From assembly GCA_037380725.1 (NCBI GenBank), contig JARRRL010000142.1:1-7850 (forward strand): a DNA stretch of 7,850 bases. Reading direction: 5' to 3'. This DNA is from JARRRL01 sp037380725. Lineage in GTDB: Bacteria > Pseudomonadota > Gammaproteobacteria > Pseudomonadales > JANQJO01. Position 1 is the first letter of the stretch. Each line of letters starts with the position of its first letter. Of the stretch, positions 1 to 6,881 are shown in pieces. The position numbers and the translations under genes are program-made. Under the pieces are notes generated by a model that saw nothing but the letters and a program-made list of their open reading frames with translations, was not told the origin of the DNA and made no database searches.

Positions 1-108
1 CGTTGCTAACGTCGAGGGGATGACGGCTGACTAGCGCTTGGCAGTGTTCGTGATGAAATGAAAATTAACAATAATTATAGATCAACTTTCTATGAGCTTC
101 ATCCTTGA

Positions 109-120
109 TGGTGGCCACCA
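109..120. repeat. Perfect 12-bp palindrome
   Basis: TGGTGGCCACCA is identical to its own reverse complement. It lies about 75 bp past the stop codon of the minus-strand membrane protein gene, in a stretch with no gene. It could be a protein-binding site or chance. No second copy was noticed in the window. The bases from 1 to about 108 show nothing that I can assign; an open frame ending at base 33 could be the tail of an upstream gene but is only 10 codons long. Confidence 0.3.
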
Positions 121-142
121 GCTCTGCACTTTACTCTAGGGC

Positions 143-172
143 CTTGAGCCCAAGTCCAAGTATGGGCTCAGG
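143..172 (-). terminator. Stem-loop downstream of the DUF347 gene, possible terminator
   Basis: The arms CTTGAGCCC and GGGCTCAGG pair over nine positions (seven perfect, one G-T mismatch or wobble, one more pair) around a 12-nt loop. The stem begins about 23 bp past the stop codon of the minus-strand gene, where a transcript end is expected. No T-run follows on the minus strand, so it is not a canonical intrinsic terminator. A loose T-rich stretch (CTATTTTTC) follows on the plus strand instead, so it might serve a plus-strand transcript entering from the left. Confidence 0.3.
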
Positions 173-195
173 CATTCTCCCCTATTTTTCGCAAA

Positions 196-933
196 TCACG
201 ACATCTCTTTTTGCCCTGCCCTTTGCGGTACAAAATATAGACAAGCAACCATGAGAAGCACAAATATTACCGACAAGGTAATGTCGTTAATATTTAGCCC
301 GCCGCTTGAAACCGGTTTATCCAAAGAATTAGCCAACGTCGCGCCAAGTGGACGCGTTAATATGAATGCCGCCCAGAACAAGGTAGTATGTGAAACCTTA
401 GTCTTGTAATAGAGACCGCCAATCGCAACTAAAACAGCAGCAATAAGCAGCGCACTGCCATTATAACCAAGGAAAGTACTATCGGCCATCCAGTCACCCA
501 ATGCTGTTCCAAGGGTTTGGGAAAACATAATGGTTGACCAATAGAAAATTTCTGCCTTTGGTTTTACCACAGTATTAATGTTTATCGATCCAAGCGATTG
601 ATGCCAGATTGCTAAAGTCAGCATAACGAGCGCAAACAGTAAGAGTGATCCACCTAAATAACCTATCCCTATAGATCGGGTTACAAAGTCGGCTAATGTT
701 GTCCCTGCGAGAGTCGTTAAAGTGATGGTCCCCCAATAAAGTGCAGGTTTGAACGAAACAATGAGAGGTACACCAAATATAATAGTCGCAATAAAGTATC
801 CCATTTCTAAGGTTCTTGATACCGCATTTCCGCCGACTTCGCCCAGGGTTGTCGCAATTATTTTTATCACCCAAAAGCCGATCGTAATTTCAGGCACTTT
901 GCTTAACACAATTTTAGTGATTTTTTTCTTCAT
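196..933 (-). CDS. DUF347/COG4705-type repeat integral membrane protein
   Basis: This is a predicted inner-membrane protein of 245 residues with unknown biochemical function. Four internal repeats are visible, each opening with an aromatic-Trp or Phe-Trp pair, then a Thr-rich helix and a Gly/Ala-Asp/Glu/Asn step. They start near residues 19 (GFWVIKIIATTLGE), 65 (LYWGTITLTTLAGTTLAD), 130 (FYWSTIMFSQTLGTALGD) and 185 (LFWAAFILTRPLGATLAN). This pattern and the length match the DUF347 (COG4705) family as I remember it. Roughly eight hydrophobic segments alternate with these motifs, and the tail (PQRAGQKEMS) is polar. I chose the ATG at 933 over an upstream TTG at 954 because GGGAG sits six bases before this ATG, and the protein then begins with a natural basic MKKK. 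It has its own plausible promoter and reads away from the peroxidase gene's 3' end. The family call is fairly safe; any transport role would be a guess. Confidence 0.85.
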   Translation of the reverse strand: MKKKITKIVLSKVPEITIGFWVIKIIATTLGEVGGNAVSRTLEMGYFIATIIFGVPLIVSFKPALYWGTITLTTLAGTTLADFVTRSIGIGYLGGSLLLFALVMLTLAIWHQSLGSININTVVKPKAEIFYWSTIMFSQTLGTALGDWMADSTFLGYNGSALLIAAVLVAIGGLYYKTKVSHTTLFWAAFILTRPLGATLANSLDKPVSSGGLNINDITLSVIFVLLMVACLYFVPQRAGQKEMS

Positions 934-963
934 GCAAATCTCCCATTCGCACAAGTTTCCTAA

Positions 964-992
964 AAGATATTTTTTCTCTTTTACTCTGCCAA
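964..992 (-). promoter_or_regulatory. Probable sigma70 promoter of the DUF347 gene
   Basis: On the minus strand TTGGCA (987-992, five of six matches to TTGACA) is separated by exactly 17 bp from TATCTT (964-969, four of six matches to TATAAT). The -10 box ends 30 bp before the ATG at 933, which would give a short leader containing the GGGAG ribosome binding site. The spacer is A-rich. This is a pattern match only. Confidence 0.45.
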
Positions 993-1030
993 TGCTTTAC
1001 ACTGTCTTTGTCTTTGTAATTTTTTATCTT

Positions 1031-1062
1031 GATTATGCATCAACCAAGACTGACGCATAATC
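1031..1062. repeat. 12-bp inverted repeat upstream of the DUF347 promoter
   Basis: GATTATGCATCA (1031-1042) and TGACGCATAATC (1051-1062) are inverted copies matching at 11 of 12 positions, with an 8-bp spacer. The arms lie about 40 bp upstream of the -35 box of the neighbouring minus-strand promoter. That position suits an activator or operator site. No T-run follows on either strand, so a terminator is less likely. If transcribed from the minus strand, the one mismatch becomes a G-U wobble and the stem is a full 12 pairs. Confidence 0.45.
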
Positions 1063-1469
1063 ACCGATTCAGCATCAAGGAAACATAATGCAAACATCAA
1101 AATTTTCGTTAAAAATTTTTTAGACAACCTGAAGACGATCAATTACTGAAAAAGATGCCTCTCTTTTCCGTAGACCTTCGATACCGCATTGACACTCGCA
1201 GTATATTTATTCCGAAGTTAACTTGAAAAGGCATGTTAGGGAAAAACGATCGGACATGGCTTCATCACACAGGCCGGCAACCAATCTGGTGATTGAGCGA
1301 AGCAGGGGAGGAAAAAACACCTAAATACATAACTAAGCATAGAGAACACCCCTTTAGATCTACCCATGATATTTATCATTACGCATTACGAGAATGACGA
1401 CACTCGTAATACCATAAATACCATGAGCAACCCAAAGGGGCAAAGGTTTAACTCAGCTCAAACTGCTGA
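1063..1469. other. Gene-free stretch between the peroxidase 3' end and the DUF347 upstream region
   Basis: No reading frame here has a convincing start, ribosome binding site and length. The longest open stretches are about 40 codons, have no recognisable family, and overlap each other in different frames. An 11-codon frame at 1088-1123 is preceded by AAGGAAA, but nothing supports it being translated. The right part holds a short hairpin (1385-1410) and an ATGATA-TT-TATCAT inverted repeat (1366-1379). Both lie within about 110 bp past the peroxidase stop codon. Confidence 0.5.
1385..1410. repeat. 8-bp perfect inverted repeat past the peroxidase gene
   Basis: ATTACGAG (1385-1392) and CTCGTAAT (1403-1410) are perfect inverted copies with a 10-nt loop. 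The hairpin lies 60-85 bp downstream of the minus-strand peroxidase stop codon, so it could help end or stabilise that transcript. There is no T-run after it, and the stem is only half GC, so it would be a weak terminator. Confidence 0.3.
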
Positions 1470-2978
1470 TTATGATGTGATAAGACCAATACCATCTTGC
1501 TTAATTTTCGCAATGCGGATAATGGACGCTAAACTCCAATTTTTGTCATCCACGTTGTCTTCATCCGCATTCAACAAAGGGTCCTCATTGGGCGTCCAAT
1601 CTGGATCAACATTAACCCAAGAATTGGGGTCACCTTTGAGTAGACCGGCGAATACCGCCGCCACCACCGTTGATCCCAAACGCCCCAAATGATTGCCGCC
1701 GCCATCTTGCGCTTCGCGTAAAATATAGTACCACAGCGAATCAGGTTCGCCTTTGTCTAATTTAATTCGCTCGATGTTGTATTTTTTTGCCATACAGGTT
1801 CCGGATGGCAATCCAAAACTAAATCCGCGTTTTAAGTTACGAAATGCTAAGACATTCAAAGGATCGCCGCTGGGCGCTTCGTGAAGGAAAGACAGCGCGT
1901 TAGACAACTTCGTATCGATTTTTCGCGCCATCTGTGGAAACGGCCCACGAGACGTGGTCATGGGTAAAAACCAATCCCATTGAATCATGTTCTGAGGTTT
2001 CATTGGTCTAAAACCACGTAAATCATCAGGATCATCGTTATTGCCCACATTGTCGAAAATCGGAGCAAATTTACCAAATCCTCGTCTTTCCGAATTAGTC
2101 TGATAAGAATTGCGCACCAAAGAATGACCAAACCGATAGGCGGCTACGGAAAATTCCACCGGCATAAACGGTTGTCTCTTCCAGTTATACACATCTTTTA
2201 GCCCAAGTCGCCATTTTTTACGCTTATCTCGAGTGGTTCCCAAATGTAAAGCGTGTTCCCGAACTCCCTTCATGACAATCCGATTGAGAAAATCATTCCA
2301 GACGATGTACTGGTACAACCACGTTAATGTCTTGCGAGCACTCTCAAACACTTCACTTTCAGGTATCTTGGCAGCGCGTGCACGGTCCACCAAGGTGTTA
2401 TGCGCCAATAAAAACGCCAATTGTAACTGGCTGACCATGGTGTTCTCATCATTTCGCATGTCACCGATCAGTGCTCTATTCTCATAGCGCGGTAAATCGG
2501 GTAACGATGGGTCTTCACTGCTGGAGCCAATCGCCATTTTGGCTTTATCATTTTGATCATACAAATAAGGCTGATCATCTGGCCCTCGGCCATACAGATT
2601 ATCCAGATCAAAGCGCGGCGTGCGAAAATTCAACAACCCGCTCGGGTCATTGCTGCGCATCAAAGACGATGCCGGATCAAAGGTGAGGTCGTGGTCGATA
2701 AACTGGCCAAAGTAAGTATAACCAGCAGGTATAGTAGAACTGAATTCAGTTTCTAATTTTTGAACTAAATTGTTATCGCTGGCAATTTCATCGGGCGTTT
2801 TACCGGGCAGTTCGATCATCAAACTGTTTGCAATTTCTAAGAAAAACGCGTCGATATCTTTTTCTCGAACACCCGGTGGTGACCACGCAGGTAAATGGGG
2901 GCAAATTCGACCAAATGGACCGTGATAAAACTCTGAACGCGGAGCTACGATATCAAACTTTCTTGTACGATGAGACAT
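1470..2978 (-). CDS. Animal-type (myeloperoxidase superfamily) haem peroxidase
   Basis: This 502-residue protein should use hydrogen peroxide to oxidise organic or halide substrates with a bound haem; the substrate cannot be read from sequence. The superfamily motifs occur in order. GQFIDHDLTFD (91-101) has distal His96, with Asp95 where myeloperoxidase has its haem-ester Asp and Asp97 where it has a calcium ligand. TPRFDLDNLYG (120-130) matches the calcium loop. GDMRNDEN (172-179) has Arg175 and Glu178 at the catalytic Arg and second haem-ester Glu positions. AAYRFGHSLVRN (279-290) carries proximal His285. NLKRGFSFGLPSG (381-393) has Asn381, the proximal His partner. LLKGDPNSW (446-454) is a C-terminal signature I associate with bacterial members. 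I see no signal peptide, transmembrane segment or repeat domain, so export by the Sec route is not indicated. The ATG start is supported by AGGGAG six bases upstream. It appears monocistronic, with a TATAAT box about 43 bp before the start. Confidence 0.9.
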   Translation of the reverse strand: MSHRTRKFDIVAPRSEFYHGPFGRICPHLPAWSPPGVREKDIDAFFLEIANSLMIELPGKTPDEIASDNNLVQKLETEFSSTIPAGYTYFGQFIDHDLTFDPASSLMRSNDPSGLLNFRTPRFDLDNLYGRGPDDQPYLYDQNDKAKMAIGSSSEDPSLPDLPRYENRALIGDMRNDENTMVSQLQLAFLLAHNTLVDRARAAKIPESEVFESARKTLTWLYQYIVWNDFLNRIVMKGVREHALHLGTTRDKRKKWRLGLKDVYNWKRQPFMPVEFSVAAYRFGHSLVRNSYQTNSERRGFGKFAPIFDNVGNNDDPDDLRGFRPMKPQNMIQWDWFLPMTTSRGPFPQMARKIDTKLSNALSFLHEAPSGDPLNVLAFRNLKRGFSFGLPSGTCMAKKYNIERIKLDKGEPDSLWYYILREAQDGGGNHLGRLGSTVVAAVFAGLLKGDPNSWVNVDPDWTPNEDPLLNADEDNVDDKNWSLASIIRIAKIKQDGIGLITS

Positions 2979-3020
2979 TTAATACTCCCTACTGTCCAAC
3001 TTTACATTCTTACATGAACG

Positions 3021-3026
3021 ATTATA
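3021..3026 (-). promoter_or_regulatory. -10 box of a probable peroxidase promoter
   Basis: On the minus strand this is a perfect TATAAT, 42 bp upstream of the peroxidase ATG. No recognisable -35 box lies 16-18 bp further upstream (the hexamer there is AAGGAA or close to it). Instead, a 14-bp tandem duplication starts right at that position. A strong -10 with no -35 beside a repeated element fits activator-dependent transcription, but this is inference. Confidence 0.45.
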
Positions 3027-3048
3027 GCGCTTTGATACTATATTTCCT

Positions 3049-3077
3049 TTTCTTGAGGCTATGTTTCTTGAGGCTAT
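3049..3077. repeat. 14-bp tandem direct repeat upstream of the peroxidase gene
   Basis: TTTCTTGAGGCTAT occurs at 3049-3062 and again at 3064-3077, identical and separated by one base (period 15). It covers roughly -35 to -63 relative to the start site expected from the TATAAT box. It may be a double site for a regulator or a replication-slippage duplication. The 15-bp period is not a whole number of helix turns, which slightly favours slippage. Confidence 0.6.
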
Positions 3078-3335
3078 AATTGTCGCTTTACCTTTTTATA
3101 GAAAAACGCGCACTTAACTTACCACACTTATCTCGTCATCGGAATCATAAAATGAACCATAAATAATAACACCGAAAACATATCACTGTACGCGTATTCG
3201 CCTATAAAGCAGCTGGGTTTATACTAGCAGCGCAACAGACTCAGTTCTTCGATTAATGCCTATATTTTATCTGCGTTAAGTTACTTTACACATGGCGCAA
3301 GCTGTGCTAGAACTCGAATCGAGTGCTAATAAGAA
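3078..3335. other. Intergenic remainder between peroxidase and MAPEG genes
   Basis: Together with the promoter region this makes a 357-bp gap between two minus-strand genes. I find no supported small gene: open frames are short and lack ribosome binding sites. Apart from a small palindrome next to the MAPEG stop codon I see nothing definite. Confidence 0.4.
3308..3328 (-). repeat. Inverted repeat just past the MAPEG stop codon
   Basis: ACTCGA-A-TCGAGT (3312-3324) is a perfect 6-bp inverted repeat around one base. After one mismatched pair it extends by TAG/CTA on the two sides. It begins 7 bp past the stop codon of the minus-strand MAPEG gene. As a hairpin only part of the centre could pair, and no T-run follows, so a role in transcript ending is possible but weakly supported. 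Confidence 0.3.
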
Positions 3336-3800
3336 TTATTCCACTCCTCCCGCCCATCCAAAAACAGATTTCACTGCATTAAATGCTAATGCAAACAGAG
3401 GCACATTAGACAACAGGAAAAACACAAACCTCGCTTCAATCTTGTTGACGAGCGACTGAATCAAACTGTGCATCACGCGCAACACGACATATAACCAAGC
3501 AAAAATGAGATTCATGCCACCGCCCTCACCCATCAGCGTTACCGATATGGCCAAAGCATAAAATAATGTTGGTTGCTCCATGAGGTGGTTATAATTATCG
3601 GCTTTCCATCGCACCTTGGCTGGAAGCTTTGACATTTGCTCTCCACGCGGTGCGTTTGGATCAAGCTTTATCTTCATGGATCGCACTGCCGTTAGGCGGG
3701 TTACAAACATCCATGCACACATGACCAAAGACCACGCTACCAAGCTGACTACTGGACCCAGCATATCAAGACTCACATTCATACTCATACTCATATCCAT
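3336..3800 (-). CDS. MAPEG-family membrane protein
   Basis: This is a small inner-membrane protein of 154 residues related to the MAPEG group (membrane-associated proteins in eicosanoid and glutathione metabolism). Many members conjugate or reduce substrates with glutathione, while most bacterial ones are uncharacterised. The core signature is NYNHLMEQPTLFYA (69-82), with Glu75 before the conserved Pro, followed by RVMHSLIQ (108-115). About four hydrophobic helices are visible: near residues 15-35, 77-91, 97-115 and 125-145. Length fits the family. The amino end has Met at positions 1, 3, 5, 7 and 13 and no clear Shine-Dalgarno sequence before any of them, so the true start is uncertain by up to a dozen residues. 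The gene stands alone, divergent from gcdH. An 11-bp direct repeat sits within 40 bp upstream of the start. The family call is good; enzymatic activity is unknown. Confidence 0.87.
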   Translation of the reverse strand: MDMSMSMNVSLDMLGPVVSLVAWSLVMCAWMFVTRLTAVRSMKIKLDPNAPRGEQMSKLPAKVRWKADNYNHLMEQPTLFYALAISVTLMGEGGGMNLIFAWLYVVLRVMHSLIQSLVNKIEARFVFFLLSNVPLFALAFNAVKSVFGWAGGVE

Positions 3801-3810
3801 TTATATTCAG

Positions 3811-3838
3811 AACCTATACCGCTTCAAAACCTATACCG
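3811..3838. repeat. 11-bp direct repeat before the MAPEG gene
   Basis: AACCTATACCG occurs at 3811-3821 and 3828-3838 (period 17; on the minus strand CGGTATAGGTT twice). It lies 11-38 bp upstream of the MAPEG start, so it would overlap or abut the promoter and leader. Each unit contains TATAGG, a poor -10 match. It may be an operator pair or a small duplication. From here to the gcdH start (about 250 bp, divergent promoter region) I could not pick out a convincing promoter for either gene. Confidence 0.5.
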
Positions 3839-4085
3839 TAGCGTAGACTCAGAAACAGACGCCGACGAACAGATAAGCACTCTAGTCAATTTAGAAGAAG
3901 ACGTGACAGGATCGCTTGTAAACAAATAAGCAAAGTTGATACATTTGTAACGATGATGTCCTTTTGCACTAACGAACATCCTTGTTTAGCAAGTTACCAC
4001 TTTAAGCAATGTGTGAATCGCGCGACAATATTAAGCTTACCCATCGCAAGCGGATTGACGCCAAACAAAGAGGAAGGTACTCACG

Positions 4086-5321
4086 ATGTCAACAGAAGAT
4101 CAGTCCAGCACAGTCCCACCACACGCTGCCCCATCATACAAAAAGCAAGCCCCAGTCCCTTTTACCTGGGAAGACCCCTTGTTGTTCAACGAGCAATTGA
4201 ACACCGAAGAGCGTTTAGTGCGCGATAATGTTTACGCGTATTGTCAAGAAAAATTGGCACCGCGCATTCTGGAAGCCTACCGAAACGAAACCTTTGATCG
4301 TCAAATCATGACCGAATTCGGAGCCTTGGGTCTGCTGGGGTGCACTCTGCCCGAAGCGTATGGTGGTGCGGGTCTGAGCCATGTCTGTTATGGGCTTGTC
4401 AATCGGGAAGTCGAACGCGTCGATTCCGGTTTTCGTTCCGCGTTATCCGTCCAATCCTCGCTGGTCATGCACCCTATTTATGCTTATGGTTCTGAAGCGC
4501 AACGGCAGAAATACTTACCTACCTTAGCCACCGGTGAACGAGTGGGCTGCTTTGGTCTCACTGAACCCGATCACGGCTCCGATCCAGGATCCCTGACGAC
4601 TCAGGCGGTTCGCGTGGACGGTGGTTACCTCTTAAATGGAACAAAAATGTGGATTACCAACGCTCCCATCGCCGACATAGCTATAGTATGGGCCAAATTG
4701 GATGGCGTGATTCGCGGTTTTCTGATCGAACGCGGAACCCCAGGTTATTCCACTCCCGTCATGAAGCATAAACTCAGCCTCAGAGCCTCCATCACGGGCG
4801 AAATCATACTGAATGACGTTCTGGTCCCCGAAGAAAATATATTGCCAAACGCCTCCGGCTTAGCCGGTCCTTTTGGGTGTTTAAACAAAGCGCGCTATGG
4901 CATCGCTTGGGGCGTCTTAGGTGCCGCTGAATTCTGTTGGCATGCCGCACGACAGTATGGCCTAAACCGAAAAGCCTTTGGTCGGCCATTGGCCCAAACC
5001 CAATTGTATCAACGCAAATTAGTGAACATGCAAACAGAAATCACACTCGGGCTGCTCGCCGCAAGACGGGTTGGACAATTGCTGGATGACAATCAGTGCG
5101 CTGCCGAAAATATTTCCTTGATCAAGCGCAACAATGTTGGAAAAGCTTTAGAAATCGCACGCATGGCGCGAGATATGCATGGTGCCAACGGTATCACTGA
5201 CGAGTTTCATATCTTCCGCCATATGGCCAATCTGGAAACAGTAAATACTTACGAAGGCAGCCACGACATTCACACTCTGATTCTAGGCCGAGCGCAAACG
5301 GGACTCCAAGCGTTTTATTAA
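4086..5321 (+). CDS. gcdH: Glutaryl-CoA dehydrogenase
   Basis: This FAD enzyme of the acyl-CoA dehydrogenase family oxidises and decarboxylates glutaryl-CoA to crotonyl-CoA and CO2, passing electrons to ETF. It acts late in lysine, tryptophan or glutarate breakdown. At 411 residues it is slightly longer than usual, owing to a polar amino end of about 20 residues. REVERVDSGFRSALSVQSS (107-125) places Glu110, Arg117 and Ser121 where human GCDH has Glu87, Arg94 and Ser98, which bind the glutaryl carboxylate and set glutaryl specificity. CFGLTEPDHGSDPGS (155-169) and KMWITNAP (187-194) line the FAD site. TYEGSHDIHTLILGR (388-402) carries the catalytic base Glu390, equivalent to human Glu370. AGGAAGG eight bases before the ATG fixes the start. 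Transporter genes follow on the same strand after a gap of 214 bp, which leaves room for a separate promoter. This is the firmest functional call in the window. Confidence 0.95.
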   Translation: MSTEDQSSTVPPHAAPSYKKQAPVPFTWEDPLLFNEQLNTEERLVRDNVYAYCQEKLAPRILEAYRNETFDRQIMTEFGALGLLGCTLPEAYGGAGLSHVCYGLVNREVERVDSGFRSALSVQSSLVMHPIYAYGSEAQRQKYLPTLATGERVGCFGLTEPDHGSDPGSLTTQAVRVDGGYLLNGTKMWITNAPIADIAIVWAKLDGVIRGFLIERGTPGYSTPVMKHKLSLRASITGEIILNDVLVPEENILPNASGLAGPFGCLNKARYGIAWGVLGAAEFCWHAARQYGLNRKAFGRPLAQTQLYQRKLVNMQTEITLGLLAARRVGQLLDDNQCAAENISLIKRNNVGKALEIARMARDMHGANGITDEFHIFRHMANLETVNTYEGSHDIHTLILGRAQTGLQAFY

Positions 5322-5410
5322 ATGAACGGAGTTTCCTTATCATCTGCCCTCAACGCATTTATGTCTTTACCGCATATTTTGAATTCTGACCATAGCACCT
5401 CCCTGCGGAC

Positions 5411-5438
5411 CTTGGTACTATTGTTTCTTGGTACTATT
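5411..5438 (+). repeat. 12-bp tandem direct repeat upstream of the transporter genes
   Basis: CTTGGTACTATT occurs at 5411-5422 and 5427-5438 (period 16). Within it, TTGGTA (5412-5417) and TATTAC (5435-5440) are spaced by 17 bp. That could form a weak sigma70 promoter with four of six matches in each box, placing the transcription start about 85-90 bp before the binding-protein ATG. The duplication may instead be a regulator site or slippage. The rest of the gap between gcdH and the binding-protein gene (5322-5535) shows no terminator and no small gene. Confidence 0.5.
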
Positions 5439-5535
5439 ACCCAATTTAAAATTGCCTAGCTTAGACATCTGGTTCAAAAGTACAGCATTCGGAAGAATCA
5501 AAAGAAAAATTGCAAAGGAAAAGGAGAAGATCATC

Positions 5536-6843
5536 ATGCTGGCTCACCTCTCACACGGTTTTCGATCCATCCAAGCCGCCCTACGTTCCATCTGGCCCCG
5601 CCGCTTAAGTGCTCGCTTAAACGCTCGCTGGAGCATCAGCTTGTTCGCCACTTGTGTAACTTACGGCGTTTACGGCCATCAAAGCGTGTTTGCTGATGAA
5701 ATTGTGCTGGGCGCAGCCATTTCACTAACAGGAAAATATTCAACCAATGGTCAACATACTAAAAATGGATATGATCTGGCAATCAAACGCATTAACGCTG
5801 ATGGCGGCATCGCCATTGAAGGTAAGCGCTATGACCTAAAAATTCAATATTATGATGATGAGTCCACACCCGTTCGTGGTGCACAACTGGCCGAACGGCT
5901 CATCAAGCAGGATGGCGTTAAATTCATGCTAGGCCCCTACAGCTCCGGTTTAACCACAGCCATTGCGCCTGTAACAGAAAAATACAACATCCCGATGGTA
6001 GAGGGCAACGGCGCTTCGGCATCGCTTTTTAACAATGGATACCGATATCTGTTTGCGGTGCTCTCCACCACGGAGCAATACCTGCAATCGGCTATTAACT
6101 TGGCGGCAGAGCAAGCGGAAAAAGCAGATCGTCCCGTCAGCTCAATGAAAATTGCTGGCGTTTTCGAAAACGACCCTTTTTCGCAAGACATTCGAGCAGG
6201 CGTGCTGAGCGATATAAAACGCCTGGGTATGAACATGATTATCGACGACAAACTGCCTCCAGACTTGAACGACATGTCCGCCTCCCTCACCAAAATCAAA
6301 GCCTTAAAACCGGATATGTTGGTGGTCTCCGGTCACGCCAAAGGCGCAGCCCTTGCCATTCGTCAACTGGCTGAAATGAAAATTGAAGTGCCCCTGCTGG
6401 CGCTCACACACTGCGATTCCGCTCAATTGGTAGAGAAATTCGACAAAATTGCTGAATACGCGTTCTGCGCCTCGCAATGGGATCGCCATTTGAGCTATCG
6501 CGACAAATGGTTTGGCTCAGCAAACGAATACGCCTCCCTGTTTGAAAAAGCGTTTAACTACGCCCCACCCTATCAAGCCGCCGAATCCAGCGCTGCCGTG
6601 CTGACCTTTGTTGACGCCTTCCAACGCGCGAATTCCCTGGACCCTACGGCAGTACGCGATGCCTTGGCGCATACCGATCTACAAACTTTCTATGGCAATA
6701 TTAAATTCGACGAAACCGGCAAAAATATTGCTAAACCCATGGTGTTGTACCAAATTCAGAATGGAGAGTACAAAGTCGTTGCCCCCACACAGTGGGCGAA
6801 CACCACACCCCGCTACCCGACACCACCGTGGAGCAAACGGTAA
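5536..6843 (+). CDS. HAAT/Liv-type ABC transporter periplasmic substrate-binding protein
   Basis: This 435-residue type I periplasmic binding protein should capture an amino acid, amide or carboxylate in the periplasm and hand it to the LivH/LivM-type permeases encoded next. An export signal is visible: an unusually long basic amino end (1-31, rich in Arg), a hydrophobic stretch SISLFATCVTYGVYG (33-47) and a likely cleavage after SVFA (53), giving a mature protein starting DEIVLGAAISLTGKYS. Family motifs are KNGYDLAIKRINADGGI (76-92), GPYSSGLTTAIAPV (133-146) with the Ser pair expected at the ligand, and a WSKR tail, which resembles the usual end of this subfamily. I chose the ATG with AAGGAG nine bases upstream; a TTG start 108 bp earlier would add a charged extension with no ribosome binding site and bury the signal peptide. 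No lipobox is present. The permease gene follows after 38 bp. The ligand is unknown; the gcdH neighbour hints at a glutarate- or lysine-related compound. Confidence 0.9.
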   Translation: MLAHLSHGFRSIQAALRSIWPRRLSARLNARWSISLFATCVTYGVYGHQSVFADEIVLGAAISLTGKYSTNGQHTKNGYDLAIKRINADGGIAIEGKRYDLKIQYYDDESTPVRGAQLAERLIKQDGVKFMLGPYSSGLTTAIAPVTEKYNIPMVEGNGASASLFNNGYRYLFAVLSTTEQYLQSAINLAAEQAEKADRPVSSMKIAGVFENDPFSQDIRAGVLSDIKRLGMNMIIDDKLPPDLNDMSASLTKIKALKPDMLVVSGHAKGAALAIRQLAEMKIEVPLLALTHCDSAQLVEKFDKIAEYAFCASQWDRHLSYRDKWFGSANEYASLFEKAFNYAPPYQAAESSAAVLTFVDAFQRANSLDPTAVRDALAHTDLQTFYGNIKFDETGKNIAKPMVLYQIQNGEYKVVAPTQWANTTPRYPTPPWSKR

Positions 6844-6881
6844 ACGAAACTAAAAACAAGTAAGCAACAAGAAGGCGCTAC

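Noticed and set aside
934..954. Seven-residue extension of the DUF347 protein from a TTG start
   Set aside because: The GGGAG ribosome binding site lies inside this extension and serves the ATG at 933.
749..1060. Plus-strand open frame of 103 codons
   Set aside because: It mostly overlaps the DUF347 coding region in antisense, continues into its promoter, has no family resemblance and no ribosome binding site.
1088..1123. 11-codon frame (MQTSKFSLKIF) after AAGGAAA, a possible leader peptide
   Set aside because: No downstream plus-strand gene, no attenuator-like hairpin pair and no promoter; such short frames are common by chance in AT-rich DNA.
1124..1320. Overlapping open stretches of 35-45 codons that might be a decayed gene
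   Set aside because: No start codon with a ribosome binding site and no recognisable family in any frame.
1366..1379. ATGATA-TT-TATCAT inverted repeat as a terminator
   Set aside because: All AT-rich, with only a 2-nt centre and no T-run; it cannot form a stable terminator hairpin.
3953..4228. Plus-strand open frames overlapping the start of gcdH
   Set aside because: They run into gcdH in other frames, have no ribosome binding site and resemble nothing; gcdH has a strong start at 4086.
5428..5535. Extended amino end of the binding protein from a TTG start
   Set aside because: There is no ribosome binding site before the TTG and the extension would bury the signal peptide; AAGGAG before the ATG at 5536 decides the start.
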